Of a stretch of 64,000 bases of DNA, positions 1 to 8,933 are shown in pieces. The notes beneath the pieces are model-generated. The model made no database searches. It saw nothing but the letters and a program-made list of their open reading frames with translations, and was not told the origin of the DNA. Position numbers and translations under genes: made by a program. The stretch covers positions 62,001 to 126,000 of the forward strand of contig CANLSF010000007.1 of NCBI GenBank assembly GCA_947493695.1, given 5' to 3'. The DNA comes from an uncultured Kiloniellaceae bacterium (GTDB lineage: Bacteria > Pseudomonadota > Alphaproteobacteria > Kiloniellales > Kiloniellaceae). Within the stretch, counting starts at the first letter, position 1. Each line of letters opens with the position of its first letter.

Positions 1-1169
1 GCGCCCTGCATCAGCCGCGCCATCCTGCGGGCCAGTTCCGGGCCCTCTTCCTGCGGATTTTTATCAAGACGCTCAAGCAGGTCCGGGTTCAGCCAGACGA
101 CCAATTGACAGGCCCAGGCTTCCCCGCCCTCGCAGGCAAATTCGATCAGTTTCAGTTGACGATCGGATAACCCCAGATCCAGATCCTCCCGCGCTTCCTC
201 CAGGTCGAGCCAGGGCCTGAGCGCCTCCAGCGCACAGTCTCCCGCAGCACCTGTCGTACAGGCCCGAAACATCAGGTTCATCTGTAATTGCTCATCGGTC
301 GTCAGGGCAGCGACACGCGTGCAGACCCGACCCTCGAACGCCAGGCACAAGGCGTGATCGACGGGGCTCAAGCCGTCAGTCCCTTTGCGCAGTGGAACGG
401 CGGCGCTCAGGGCGCCCACAAAAACGACTCCTCCCGTGATGGCAGCGAGTATGGCAATCGGCTTCTGCTCCACGTCCAGCCAGTGTCCCAGGTTTGAGGC
501 TCGAGCAAGACGGAGGATCCATGTGGAGAGTACAAAAATCCAGCTCCAGAAACTGGTGAAGAAGGTCGAGAAGAAAAACACCGAGAAGACAGAGAACATC
601 CCCAGGGTTTCGCCGAAACTCGCGGGCCCGCCTTCATAAAGCGGGCTGCGCATCAGCAGCCAGAGCGCCGCCCAGATGAGAGCGCCGGACAGGATAAGGT
701 CAATAAGCAGGACGAGGAATTGCAGCACGGCACTTTGCAGCCGATGCAGGTGCCCCAGGAGGAAGCGCGTCTGGAGGATTGACAGGTAATCGACCAGCAC
801 ATTTACAACGAGCCCAAAGAGCAGAGTGTTTTCGAGGGTCAGCGTCTCTTTCGCCCGCATATCAAGCGTCTGCGCACTACCCATCAGCACCCAGATAACA
901 ACGACGGAAAGAAGCGAAGCCACCGCAGAGCGTGTGAAACACCGCAGTGAAAAATGCCGGTCCCCGAAGACGATATCAAAGAGCGCACAAAAGCGGTCGG
1001 ACCAGTCCTTATCCGAAGGCGCCCCCAGCAGCCATATGGCGATGTCTTCCTTACGCTTCGGGTTCAGTAAATTGAGGACAAGAACCATGCTTCCCGTGAT
1101 GGAAGCGGCGAGCCCGGCAGCCCAGCCCCAGTGTGTCTGAAAAAAATCCTGCAGCACCTCAAAATGCAT
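1..1169 (-). CDS. Uncharacterised multi-pass membrane protein (3' end cut by window edge)
   Basis: An uninterrupted minus-strand frame runs from ATG at 1169 to the left edge, giving at least 389 residues with no stop. Hydrophobic stretches near residues 14-35, 81-98, 115-133, 148-173, 188-220 and 236-256 predict about six membrane helices. After the last helix the chain becomes soluble and holds paired cysteines (C304/C312 and C346/C354) in a C-x-x-G-x(4)-C pattern that resembles Sel1/Hcp-type helical repeats; that resemblance is my reading, not a firm domain call. I recognise no family. It lies downstream of and in the same direction as the hydantoinase operon, but a 180 bp gap separates it from gntR, so it may have its own promoter. 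That the frame is coding is well supported by its length and its coherent hydrophobic pattern. Confidence 0.8.
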   Translation of the reverse strand, partial: MHFEVLQDFFQTHWGWAAGLAASITGSMVLVLNLLNPKRKEDIAIWLLGAPSDKDWSDRFCALFDIVFGDRHFSLRCFTRSAVASLLSVVVIWVLMGSAQTLDMRAKETLTLENTLLFGLVVNVLVDYLSILQTRFLLGHLHRLQSAVLQFLVLLIDLILSGALIWAALWLLMRSPLYEGGPASFGETLGMFSVFSVFFFSTFFTSFWSWIFVLSTWILRLARASNLGHWLDVEQKPIAILAAITGGVVFVGALSAAVPLRKGTDGLSPVDHALCLAFEGRVCTRVAALTTDEQLQMNLMFRACTTGAAGDCALEALRPWLDLEEAREDLDLGLSDRQLKLIEFACEGGEAWACQLVVWLNPDLLERLDKNPQEEGPELARRMARLMQG

Positions 1170-1244
1170 AAACAAAGAGGCCTTTGAAATCTCTGGATTG
1201 AGACCTCGTAAACGACGAGAATCTCAACTCAAAAAGTTTATTCC

Positions 1245-1254
1245 TGTACGTACA
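1245..1254. promoter_or_regulatory. GTACGTAC-core palindrome upstream of the left-edge membrane gene
   Basis: TGTACGTACA is a perfect 10-bp palindrome lying between gntR and the start of the membrane-protein gene. It shares the GTACGTAC core with the palindrome in the hyuA promoter (8934-8947), so it could be a second site for the same GntR-type regulator. This is inference from two short matches. Confidence 0.3.
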
Positions 1255-1350
1255 AGTCTACAACTTAGCATACAAGCAGGACAGAAACCCATAGCAGCAA
1301 GACGACGCACGATCGCTTGTTCTAATTTTGGCACGAGTCTCTTGAGAGGC

Positions 1351-2067
1351 TCACTCGATCTCGACGTCGGTACGAACCTGAAAACGCTCCGGGTCAAAGG
1401 TCGCGACAGAGATCTCCATCAGCGTCCCATCGCGCTGATAAAGCTCTGCTTCGATCCGCAGGACAGGCGCGCCCTTGGGCAAGCCCATAATCCGAGCCTC
1501 ATCGGCTGGACAGGCGATCGCGCGTGTGGCCTGACTGACTCTGCCGACCGAGATTCCAAAGCTCTCTTCAATCGCGCGGAACACGGAGGTATCGGTGTCT
1601 TTCAACAAAGGCTCGATCCCGGCATAGCGTGCGGGCACGTAGACAAGGTTCACGCTGAAGGGCTTTGCCGCGCCGGAGAGACTCCGCACGCCGTGCACCT
1701 CAAGCCAGTGGCCGGTTTCACTACTGTGCCCCTCCAACTGCGGCACGTCTTCGGTCTTCACCGTGCGCGTGCTGTCAATCGTCAGTTTGGTATCGCGGCC
1801 CAGGCTGAGAAGTTCGTTGATCCCGGTGGTCGCCATGCTGAAACGCTGCTTCGGCTGATCGGAGATGATTTCCGTACCGGCACGTTTGCGCCTCTGCAAA
1901 ACACCGGAGGCTTCAAGTTCAGAAAAGGCCAGACGCAAAGTCGAACGACTCACGCCAAGCTCAGCCGCATATTCAGCTTCAGGGGGCAGCCGGTCGCCGA
2001 CCTTCAAGGCACCCGATTGAATCAGGTCGAGAATCCGGTCACAGACCTGACTGTAAAGACTGCTCAT
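1351..2067 (-). CDS. GntR-family regulator, HutC-type (wHTH plus UTRA domain)
   Basis: The 238-residue protein has a GntR winged helix-turn-helix at about residues 5-68 (LPPEAEYAAELGVSRSTLR) and a UTRA-like effector domain from about 90 to the C-terminus (VYVPARYAG, EESFGI, PVLRIEAELY). HutC/FarR-type GntR proteins usually sense small metabolites through the UTRA domain. The frame is open further upstream, but ATG 2067 is chosen because it overlaps the dctM stop (ATGA) and gives a normal N-terminus. It is the last gene of the hyuA-hyuB-dctPQM operon, so it probably controls that operon. The GTACGTAC palindrome at the hyuA promoter is the obvious candidate operator. The ligand is unknown; a substrate or product of the hydantoinase would be logical. 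Confidence 0.88.
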   Translation of the reverse strand: MSSLYSQVCDRILDLIQSGALKVGDRLPPEAEYAAELGVSRSTLRLAFSELEASGVLQRRKRAGTEIISDQPKQRFSMATTGINELLSLGRDTKLTIDSTRTVKTEDVPQLEGHSSETGHWLEVHGVRSLSGAAKPFSVNLVYVPARYAGIEPLLKDTDTSVFRAIEESFGISVGRVSQATRAIACPADEARIMGLPKGAPVLRIEAELYQRDGTLMEISVATFDPERFQVRTDVEIE

Positions 2068-3353
2068 TGCAACGTTCCCGGCAACCACAAGGCAAGTTCG
2101 GGGAAGATAGCAAGAATCAGGGCAAAGGCGAGCAGGATCATAAAGAAAGGCAGCGCGGCTTGCGCGATCCTGCCGATACTCTCGCCGGTTTGAGATTGAA
2201 TGACAAAAAGATTGAATCCGATCGGTGGGGTGATCTGGCTTATCTCCACGGCAACAACGACGAAGATACCGAACCACACGGGATCATACCCGGCAGCCGT
2301 GACCAGCGGCAACGTGATCGGCAGCGTCATGACAATGATCGAGGTTCCATCCAGGAACATCCCCAACAGGGCGTAGAAAGCCAGCAACACGGCAATCAAT
2401 GCAAAGGGCGAGAGGCCAATGGCGGCGATCTCGCCCGCAACAGCTTTGGGAATACCCAGAAAACCGAAGGCGGAATTCAGCAGAGCCGCCCCGATGATGA
2501 TCAACCCGATCATGGCGGAGGTGCGCACTGCCCGGCGGCCCGCACGGATCATAGCGGGCATCGAAAAGCGGCCCATCGCGATTGAGATGACGACAGCGCC
2601 CAGGACCCCGATTGCGGCCAGTTCGCTGACGCTCGCCAGCCCCAGGTAAAGCGATCCCATAATCGCGGCAATCAGCGCAGCGACGGGTCCGATATCGCGC
2701 AGCGCGCCCAGGCGCTCGGACCAGTTCGTCGGCTCCGGTCTGGGTTGCGAGCCACTTACCATCTGATGCCCGGCGATGTACGCCATGTAAAGCAGCGCCA
2801 GGGCGAGGCCGGGAATGACACCGGCGATGAAGAGCTCCAGGATCGACTGCTCCGCCACAACGCCGTAAATGATCATGATGATCGAAGGCGGGATCAGAAA
2901 CCCCAGGGTCCCTGCCCCCGCCAGTGAGCCCATGGCCAGTTGCCGGTCGTAGCCCCGCGCCTGAAGCTCCGGCAGGCTGACCTTGCCGACAATCGCCGTG
3001 GTCGCCGCCGAAGATCCCGATACCGCCGCAAAGAGTGTCGAACCCACCACATTGACATGCAGCAGCCCGCCCGGCAGGCGCCCGAGCCAGGGTGACAAGC
3101 CGGAAAAGAGTGAACGCCCCAGACCTGCCGCCACCAGAACCTCGCTCATCAGGATGAACAGAGGCAGCGACAGCAAGGGTGTCGGGATCATGGACCCCCA
3201 GATCACCCCGCTGGAGAAGATATCCATGGGGATGTTGGGTTTGAAAACCGACAACAGGATGTAACCGGTCGCGAAAAGCGACAGCCCGATCCAGACCGAT
3301 CCCGCCAGCAGCGCGACAAAAAGCAGGATCGTGACGACGGCGATTTCAAACAT
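2064..3353 (-). CDS. dctM: TRAP transporter large permease (DctM family)
   Basis: The 429-residue, almost entirely hydrophobic protein has the length and features of the 12-helix DctM subunit: LSLPLFILMSEVL, GSSAATTAIVGKVSLPEL, the GFLIPPSIIMIIYG segment, and TPPIGFNLFVIQ near the C-terminus. It carries the sodium- or proton-driven transport step for the ligand delivered by the DctP protein. The open frame extends to 3587, but the start at 3353 is preferred: it gives the usual MFEIAVV N-terminus and overlaps the end of dctQ by 8 bp. Its stop overlaps the gntR start. It belongs to the hydantoinase operon, so the cargo is probably the hydantoin or lactam compound that HyuAB opens. Confidence 0.93.
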   Translation of the reverse strand: MFEIAVVTILLFVALLAGSVWIGLSLFATGYILLSVFKPNIPMDIFSSGVIWGSMIPTPLLSLPLFILMSEVLVAAGLGRSLFSGLSPWLGRLPGGLLHVNVVGSTLFAAVSGSSAATTAIVGKVSLPELQARGYDRQLAMGSLAGAGTLGFLIPPSIIMIIYGVVAEQSILELFIAGVIPGLALALLYMAYIAGHQMVSGSQPRPEPTNWSERLGALRDIGPVAALIAAIMGSLYLGLASVSELAAIGVLGAVVISIAMGRFSMPAMIRAGRRAVRTSAMIGLIIIGAALLNSAFGFLGIPKAVAGEIAAIGLSPFALIAVLLAFYALLGMFLDGTSIIVMTLPITLPLVTAAGYDPVWFGIFVVVAVEISQITPPIGFNLFVIQSQTGESIGRIAQAALPFFMILLAFALILAIFPELALWLPGTLQ

Positions 3354-3897
3354 CACGCATCCTTGCATCGCCCGGCGTATCGTCAGCGGGCTCCGCATCG
3401 GCGTCGCGCCATTCATGCGTTCGATCCGTCGCACGTCTAACCAAACGCGCGGCCAGATCGAGCCAGAGCTGCCCCATGCCCCAGAGAACGACGGCCTGCG
3501 GAATCCAAAGCGGGCTTTTGGTGACGCTGGTGGCCAGGATATTGCGTTCAAAGGATGTGGATGTCTTGGTCCAGAGGGCGGAAACAATCAACGCCACGAT
3601 GATCAGGGCAGCAAGATTCGCGGCAACATCGAGCCACTTGCGCGCCACGAGCGGCAGGGCTTCGGGAAGCAGCGAGATCCGGACATGGACTCCGGTGCGG
3701 ATTGCAGGACCGGCGGCAAGCGCAAAAATCGACGCCATCGCATACTGGCTGAATTCCCAGGTAAAGGAGAAACTCTGCGCCTGCGCCCGCGCGACGACCT
3801 CCGTCAGCATCAGGGCGCAGTAACCAAAGATCAAAAGCACCGCAATCGTCTCGGCAAAGCGCGACAGGCGGTCATTGATCTTGAGAATGCTGTCCAT
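3346..3897 (-). CDS. dctQ: TRAP transporter small permease (DctQ family)
   Basis: At 183 residues with four predicted membrane helices (about 15-35, 50-70, 88-108 and 130-150), this matches DctQ, the small integral-membrane partner of DctM. FSFTWEFSQYAMASIFALAAGPAIRTGVHVRI is the typical central region (helix, E-ϕ-x-ϕ motif, then G-x-H-V-R). It overlaps dctM by 8 bp, so the two are translationally coupled. The gap to dctP is unusually large for a TRAP operon (about 320 bp) because a MITE-like repeat lies between them. The C-terminus is rich in charged residues (DRTHEWRDADAEPADD). Confidence 0.9.
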   Translation of the reverse strand: MDSILKINDRLSRFAETIAVLLIFGYCALMLTEVVARAQAQSFSFTWEFSQYAMASIFALAAGPAIRTGVHVRISLLPEALPLVARKWLDVAANLAALIIVALIVSALWTKTSTSFERNILATSVTKSPLWIPQAVVLWGMGQLWLDLAARLVRRATDRTHEWRDADAEPADDTPGDARMRDV

Positions 3898-3901
3898 ACC
3901 T

Positions 3902-4165
3902 AGAGCATATTCCGATCATCCGGTGTCATTTGACCGGAGAGTTTTTCAGTCCTGCCAAGGCGTGGTCCGCAAAGCGATGCAGCGCATCGGTTAAGGGGCA
4001 CAACGCTGTCAGGGCGGATAAGATCCCGGCCTTCCGTGGCCACAGAAGGCTCATCGGCAACGTTGCGCTGCTTGCCCGATATGCCGTATCGCGCTGCGCA
4101 ACGCGCCTTGCCGAATGAGACTTCTGTGGTCATCAAATTGACCCCGGATGATCGGAACATGCTCT
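3902..4165. mobile_element. MITE-like element with 32-33 bp terminal inverted repeats
   Basis: The left end (3902-3933, beginning AGAGCATATTCCGATCATCC) and the reverse complement of the right end (4133-4165, beginning AGAGCATGTTCCGATCATCC) match at all but two or three positions plus one single-base indel. A second, inner inverted repeat lies at 4038-4067 and 4097-4131, so a transcript could fold into a long hairpin. There is no credible ORF inside and no clear target-site duplication. The size, paired terminal repeats and lack of coding content fit a non-autonomous miniature element. It is inserted inside the dctP-dctQ junction of an operon. Confidence 0.65.
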
Positions 4166-4219
4166 TGTGTCGCCGCCGGATGTTGTCGTGCCGCCGGGCG
4201 TTACCCCGGCGGCATAGGC

Positions 4220-5206
4220 TCACTTACCAACCTTGGCGGCATAGGCTTCAACAACGGATTCCGCTTCCGGTACCTTTGCAAAGAAATCGGCCCACATGGC
4301 CTTTCCTGCGTCGGCCATCTTGGCTTTCAAACTATCATCCGCCGCCGAGACGGTCATGCCGTTTTCAACCAGAACCGCCGTCTTGGACTCGTCTTCCGCA
4401 GCGGATGCGGTCCAGAAGTCCGCTTCCATCTTGTCGGCAAGACCTTCAATGGTCGCCCGTTCTTCATCGCTCAGGGCGTTCCAGGCATCCAGATTGACCG
4501 TCACCGCGTCGGGTGACATGGACCAGTTCAGGGGATTGAAGTGACTCGTGAACTGATAGAGCTTGGAATTTGCGCCTGTCGAGGTGGAGGTTGCCGCACC
4601 GTCGACGGTTCCGGCGGCAACGGCGGCCGCCAGTTCACCGAAGGGCAGTTCGACCGGCGCAGCCCCCAGGCGATTCAGGAACTCGAACGAAGTGGCGTTG
4701 AAGGCCCGGATGCGCTGACCGCTCATATCCTCCGCGCTCACGACCGGCTCCTTCGTGTAGACGCCCGGAGAAGGCCAGGGCACGTAATAGAGAACCTTCT
4801 GATTGTGAGATGCGAAAATCTTGTCGTAGGTCGGCCCGGCAACCTCCAGCCAGGTTTTCATCTCGTCCTGGCCTTGAATCAGATAGGGCAGCGTATCGAT
4901 CCCCAGAAAGGGTGCCTCGCCTGCCTGCAGGAACAGCAGCATATCCGCCATCTGAATAATGCCGTTCTCTACCGACGAGAGTTTTTCAGTGATCTTCACG
5001 CCGATTTCGCCTGAGAGATGCACCGTAATGTCCACGGAACCCTTGGTCCCTTCACGCACGGCATCCGCAAAGGCAATTGCGCTCTGAGCGTGGAAATTGT
5101 TCGCGCCCCAGGCCGTGCTGAGATCCCACTTCGTCTCGGCCGCGGCACCACCGGTACCGATCGCCAGTACCGCACTGGCGGCCAGGATTGAATTCATGAT
5201 TTTCAT
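4220..5206 (-). CDS. dctP: TRAP transporter substrate-binding protein (DctP family)
   Basis: The 328-residue protein starts with a Sec signal peptide (cleavage likely after GGAAA, residue 23). It has DctP-family features: AQSAIAFADAVRE, SGEIGVKITEKLSSVENGIIQMADM, AEDMSGQRIRAFNA (the segment holding the usual ligand-carboxylate arginine), and ELAAAVAAGTVDGA. It binds the substrate in the periplasm and hands it to DctQM. A well-spaced GGGAGAGC ribosome site precedes ATG 5206. It follows hyuB by 23 bp. The operon context suggests a hydantoin-, oxoproline- or related cyclic-amide-derived carboxylate as ligand; this cannot be read from sequence alone. Confidence 0.92.
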   Translation of the reverse strand: MKIMNSILAASAVLAIGTGGAAAETKWDLSTAWGANNFHAQSAIAFADAVREGTKGSVDITVHLSGEIGVKITEKLSSVENGIIQMADMLLFLQAGEAPFLGIDTLPYLIQGQDEMKTWLEVAGPTYDKIFASHNQKVLYYVPWPSPGVYTKEPVVSAEDMSGQRIRAFNATSFEFLNRLGAAPVELPFGELAAAVAAGTVDGAATSTSTGANSKLYQFTSHFNPLNWSMSPDAVTVNLDAWNALSDEERATIEGLADKMEADFWTASAAEDESKTAVLVENGMTVSAADDSLKAKMADAGKAMWADFFAKVPEAESVVEAYAAKVGK

Positions 5207-5229
5207 TTTTTGCTCTCCCTTTTCTATAT

Positions 5230-6861
5230 CTACTTTTGATAAATTTTTGTCGCCGCCTCGCGAGAGATCAGCCCTTCGGACAGATCGCGCACGACCGCAC
5301 CCGGATCACGGTCTTCGGGCTCACCGAACCCGCCGCCCCCCGGCGTTTGAAGGATCAGGCGTTCGCCTGCCGGAATAAGGTAGATGCCCTTGTCGGAGAC
5401 TGCTGTGCCATCGGTGATCGTCACCTCTCCCGCCGCGCCGTCCAGACCGCCCTGACGCCCCGCCGGGCCGTTGGTCAAACGTTCGAAGGCCGCGGCAGAG
5501 AGCGAGAGATCCTCGTCCAGACGCGATCCGATCTCGATCCGTTGCGCAAGCCCGCCCCGGTATTGGCCAGCACCTCCGGTGTCACAGGCGAATTCTTTCG
5601 AATGGTAGATCAGCGGCGCGGCCACTTCGGCGGATTCGACGGGCACGGCCCCCACACCTGAGGGAAAAGCCGTCGTTGAGAGACCGTCTGCATCTGGACG
5701 CGCCCCCATCCCGCCAAGGGCGACATTCAACGAGGTAAAGTCCGTCTTTCCGGCTCCCGAAAGCGCAATAGTCCAGAGCGCCCCCGAGCTTTCCGCCAGC
5801 ACTTCCCCGGGCAGCGCCTGTTCGAGACAACCAAGCATCAGATCCGGCAACGCCTGTCCGATGACATGCCGGGCAGTGACCGGGCTCGGGCGCTCGGCGC
5901 TGACGATCAGTCCAGGCGGCGCGGAAACCGAAATGGCGTTCAGCGAGGCCTGATTATTGGGGATCTCCGGCGCCAAAAGTGCCTTGATGCCGAAACTGGC
6001 GTAGGCGGCAGAGTAGTTCAGCGGGCAATTTATCCCGCGATCCACCACCGGGGAGGATCCCGCAAGATCGACATCGATGCGCCCGTCGCCGATGGTCATC
6101 TTTGCGCGCAGTTCAATCGGCGCATCGTAACCATCGAGCGTCAGACGACTTTCATAAACACCCTGTGGCGCGCGCGACAGGGCGGCCCGGGTACCCTGCG
6201 CGGAGCTCTCGAAAATGAACGCGGTCACTTCCGCAAGGTCAGTGAGCTCGTATTCCTCCATCAGATCGATCAGCCGGGACACGCCTGTATCATTGGAGGT
6301 CAGGAGGGACAGGATATCTCCGCGCGCCTCATGGGGAACGCGGGAATTCGTGGTCACAATGCTGAGCAGGTCCTCGTTGAGACTCCCGGCCTTGCGCAGA
6401 CGCATGACGGGAATGGTCACCCCTTCCTCAAAGACCGAACGGCCCTCAGCCGACCAACCGCGTCCGCCCACATCCACGATGTGACTTGTGGAGGCCAGAT
6501 AACCGATAATCCGCCCCTTCACAAAGGCGGGCGTCACGACCACAAAATCGAAAACATGTCCTGCGCCCAGCCAGGGATCGTTCGTCACCAGCGCATCGCC
6601 GGGGACCAGCGTATCGGCCGGCACGAATTCCAGCATCGCGCGCACCGAGGCGGCCATGGTGTTCACATGGCCCGGCGTCCCCGTGACGGCCTGAGCCAGC
6701 ATATCGCCCTCGGCATTGAAGACGCCTGCCGAAAGATCGCCGGCCTCGCGCACAATCGCCCCGAAGGCCGCGCGCATCAGCGCGTTGGCCTGTTCCTCAC
6801 AAACCGAGATCAAGCGGTTCCAGAGAACGTTCCGGGCCACGATGTCGCGCGCGTTCGTCAT
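5230..6861 (-). CDS. hyuB: Hydantoinase/oxoprolinase subunit B (HyuB family)
   Basis: The 543-residue protein matches the HyuB family: NVLWNRLISVCEEQANALMRAAFG at the N-terminus, GTPGHVNTMAASVR, NDPWLGAGHVFDFVVVTP, GGRGWSAEGRSVFEEGVTIP, and RGGLAQRIEIG with a C-terminal TPGGGGFG. HyuB pairs with HyuA to open cyclic amides (5-oxoproline, N-methylhydantoin and similar compounds) with ATP. The open frame starts earlier, but ATG 6861 overlaps the hyuA stop by 4 bp (ATGA) and gives the usual MTNARDIVARNVLWN start. The family does not reveal the exact substrate; acetone-carboxylase-type relatives differ in length and partners. Confidence 0.93.
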   Translation of the reverse strand: MTNARDIVARNVLWNRLISVCEEQANALMRAAFGAIVREAGDLSAGVFNAEGDMLAQAVTGTPGHVNTMAASVRAMLEFVPADTLVPGDALVTNDPWLGAGHVFDFVVVTPAFVKGRIIGYLASTSHIVDVGGRGWSAEGRSVFEEGVTIPVMRLRKAGSLNEDLLSIVTTNSRVPHEARGDILSLLTSNDTGVSRLIDLMEEYELTDLAEVTAFIFESSAQGTRAALSRAPQGVYESRLTLDGYDAPIELRAKMTIGDGRIDVDLAGSSPVVDRGINCPLNYSAAYASFGIKALLAPEIPNNQASLNAISVSAPPGLIVSAERPSPVTARHVIGQALPDLMLGCLEQALPGEVLAESSGALWTIALSGAGKTDFTSLNVALGGMGARPDADGLSTTAFPSGVGAVPVESAEVAAPLIYHSKEFACDTGGAGQYRGGLAQRIEIGSRLDEDLSLSAAAFERLTNGPAGRQGGLDGAAGEVTITDGTAVSDKGIYLIPAGERLILQTPGGGGFGEPEDRDPGAVVRDLSEGLISREAATKIYQK

Positions 6862-8927
6862 GCCCCTGCCCGCTCCATGATCAGGTGTCCCTGGGAAGAC
6901 CGGCGCAGCAACCATCCAGGCCGCACGAGCGTGGTCGTCTGTGCTTCCGGCACGACAGCCGGACCTTGAACAGCGCCGCCATTCAAGGACTCCCGTGCGA
7001 TCTCTTCATAAGACAGCAATGCCTGCGCGTTGAGATCATAGATATCGCGCCTGCCGGATGGAGCGCCTTCGCCCACCGGGACCAGCACATGATCCTCTGC
7101 AGGTGCCCGTCGCTCGCGTGCGCCAACGCTGACAGAGACCAGTTCAATCGGGATATTCTCGAGCGTAAACCCGACCAGCGCCCGATAGCGCTCTTCAAAT
7201 CGAGGTGTGAGATCTTTGAAACCTTTTTCAAACCCATCGGGGTCCGGCAGACTCAAGGGGACCTCAAGGCCCTGCCCGCTGTAGCGCAGTTCCACCTTCA
7301 CCGAACACACGATCCGCTCCATTGGCACTGCCTCCGCCACGATACCGCGCACATGAGCAAGCGTGTCCTCAACCCGAGACCGCAAGTGCACCACGTCGAT
7401 GGCGTCCAATGGCTCCACAACGGAGATCGCACTCTCGAAGGCAACGGGCGAGCGCAGGAAACCGACAGCGGAGCCAACGCCCGCATTCTGCGGCACAATG
7501 ATCCGACGGATCCCCAGTTTATCTGCGATCCGGGCACCATGCAGGCCACCGCCACCGCCCGAGACCAGAAGATCGAAGCTCGAAATGTCGAGCCCTAGTT
7601 CGATCCCATGCACACGGGCCGCATTGGCCATCGTCTCGTCCGCGAGTTCGATGATGCCCGCTGCCGCAGGCTCGACGGCCTCCATACCGAGCGGGTCTTG
7701 AATCTGCCGCGCGATGGCTTCAGGAGCCCGTTCAGGTGCCAGTTCGATAATCCCCCCCGCAAAACCCTCGGAGGAGATGTTGCCAAGGGTGAGATGCGCG
7801 TCGGTAATCGTCGCATCCTCACCGCCGCGATTGTAGGCGGCAGGCCCGGGTTCGGAGCTCGCGCTTTTTGGCCCGACCTTTAATCTTCCCAGCGCATCAA
7901 TGTTCGCAATCGACCCACCACCGGCGCCGATTTCCACCAGCTCGACCGTGGGCACCTTGACCGGCAAACCACTGCCTTTGACATCGCGCCAGGCCCGGGC
8001 GACTTCAAAGCGGCGATTGGTCTGGGGCTGCCCATCCTCGATAAAACAGATCTTCGCAGTGGTGCCGCCAATATCCAGCGACAGTGTCCTGTCGGAGCCG
8101 ACTTCCCGTGCCACATGGGCCGCCAGTGCAACGCCTCCTGCGGGCCCGCCCTCGACCAGCCGGATCGGAAAGCGCGTTGCCTGATCCAATGTGGTCAAAG
8201 CCCCGTCGGACAGCATCATCAGGAAGGAGCCGTCAAAACCCTTATCCCGGAGCTGCGAGAGCAGGCGTGCGAGGTAGCGCGACATCAAAGGCCGGACATA
8301 GGCATTGGCGCAGACGGTCGAAAAGCGCTCGTACTCGCGGATTTCCCCCGCGACCTCAGAACTCAGACAGAGGGTCACATCGTTGCCCAACTGAGTTCTG
8401 AGACGCTCGGCGACGGCCAGCTCATGGGCCGGGTTTTTGTAGGAATGCAGAAACCCGATCGCGACGGCTTCGACCTCTTTGGACCGCAACTTCTCCGCCA
8501 GGGCATCGATGTCCCCCTCCAGCGGCGCTATAGAAACCGAACCATCCGCCAGAATCCGCTCGGCAAGCCCAAGCCGTAGCGGGCGCGGCACCAGGGGTTC
8601 GGGCATTTCAATGTCGAGGGCATACTGTTCGAAGCGCTTTTCATACCGCATCTCGAGCACGTCCCGGAAACCCGCGGTGGTCACGAAAGCGGTCTTGGCG
8701 CCCCGCCGTTCGATCAGAGCATTGGTGGCCAGCGTCGTGCCATGCACAACGGCGGTGATCTCCGCCGGGGATTTCGAGAGGCTCTGCAAAAGACGATCGA
8801 CACCGCCGAGCGCGGCCACTTCCGGCGCCTGGGCCGAGGTCAGCACCTTGACCGAAGTCAGCCCCTTCGGGGTCTCGGCAACCACATCCGTGAAGGTTCC
8901 GCCAATATCAATCGCAATACGTAACAT
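6858..8927 (-). CDS. hyuA: Hydantoinase/oxoprolinase subunit A (HyuA family, ATP-dependent)
   Basis: The 689-residue protein is the ATP-using partner of HyuB. It has the N-terminal phosphate-binding motif IDIGGTFTD (residues 6-14), the family signature VHGTTLATNALIERRGA (61-77), and a second nucleotide-binding motif LDIGGTTAK (284-292). A glycine-rich GGGGGLHG and PQNAGVGSAVGFL follow. It is the first gene of the operon and its start lies just downstream of a promoter with a palindromic operator. It could be 5-oxoprolinase-like, N-methylhydantoinase-like or act on another cyclic amide. The associated TRAP importer points to uptake and use of an external carboxylated substrate. Confidence 0.93.
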   Translation of the reverse strand: MLRIAIDIGGTFTDVVAETPKGLTSVKVLTSAQAPEVAALGGVDRLLQSLSKSPAEITAVVHGTTLATNALIERRGAKTAFVTTAGFRDVLEMRYEKRFEQYALDIEMPEPLVPRPLRLGLAERILADGSVSIAPLEGDIDALAEKLRSKEVEAVAIGFLHSYKNPAHELAVAERLRTQLGNDVTLCLSSEVAGEIREYERFSTVCANAYVRPLMSRYLARLLSQLRDKGFDGSFLMMLSDGALTTLDQATRFPIRLVEGGPAGGVALAAHVAREVGSDRTLSLDIGGTTAKICFIEDGQPQTNRRFEVARAWRDVKGSGLPVKVPTVELVEIGAGGGSIANIDALGRLKVGPKSASSEPGPAAYNRGGEDATITDAHLTLGNISSEGFAGGIIELAPERAPEAIARQIQDPLGMEAVEPAAAGIIELADETMANAARVHGIELGLDISSFDLLVSGGGGGLHGARIADKLGIRRIIVPQNAGVGSAVGFLRSPVAFESAISVVEPLDAIDVVHLRSRVEDTLAHVRGIVAEAVPMERIVCSVKVELRYSGQGLEVPLSLPDPDGFEKGFKDLTPRFEERYRALVGFTLENIPIELVSVSVGARERRAPAEDHVLVPVGEGAPSGRRDIYDLNAQALLSYEEIARESLNGGAVQGPAVVPEAQTTTLVRPGWLLRRSSQGHLIMERAGA

Positions 8928-8933
8928 TCCATA

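Noticed and set aside
1335-1352. GAGTCTCT/AGAGGCTC hairpin at the end of gntR
   Set aside because: Only 7 of 8 pairs, overlaps the stop codon and lacks a following T-run; not strong enough to call a terminator.
1198-2193. Long plus-strand frame of 331 codons over the GntR gene
   Set aside because: It lies antisense to a clear GntR protein with domain motifs and has an arginine-rich, low-complexity composition without any domain.
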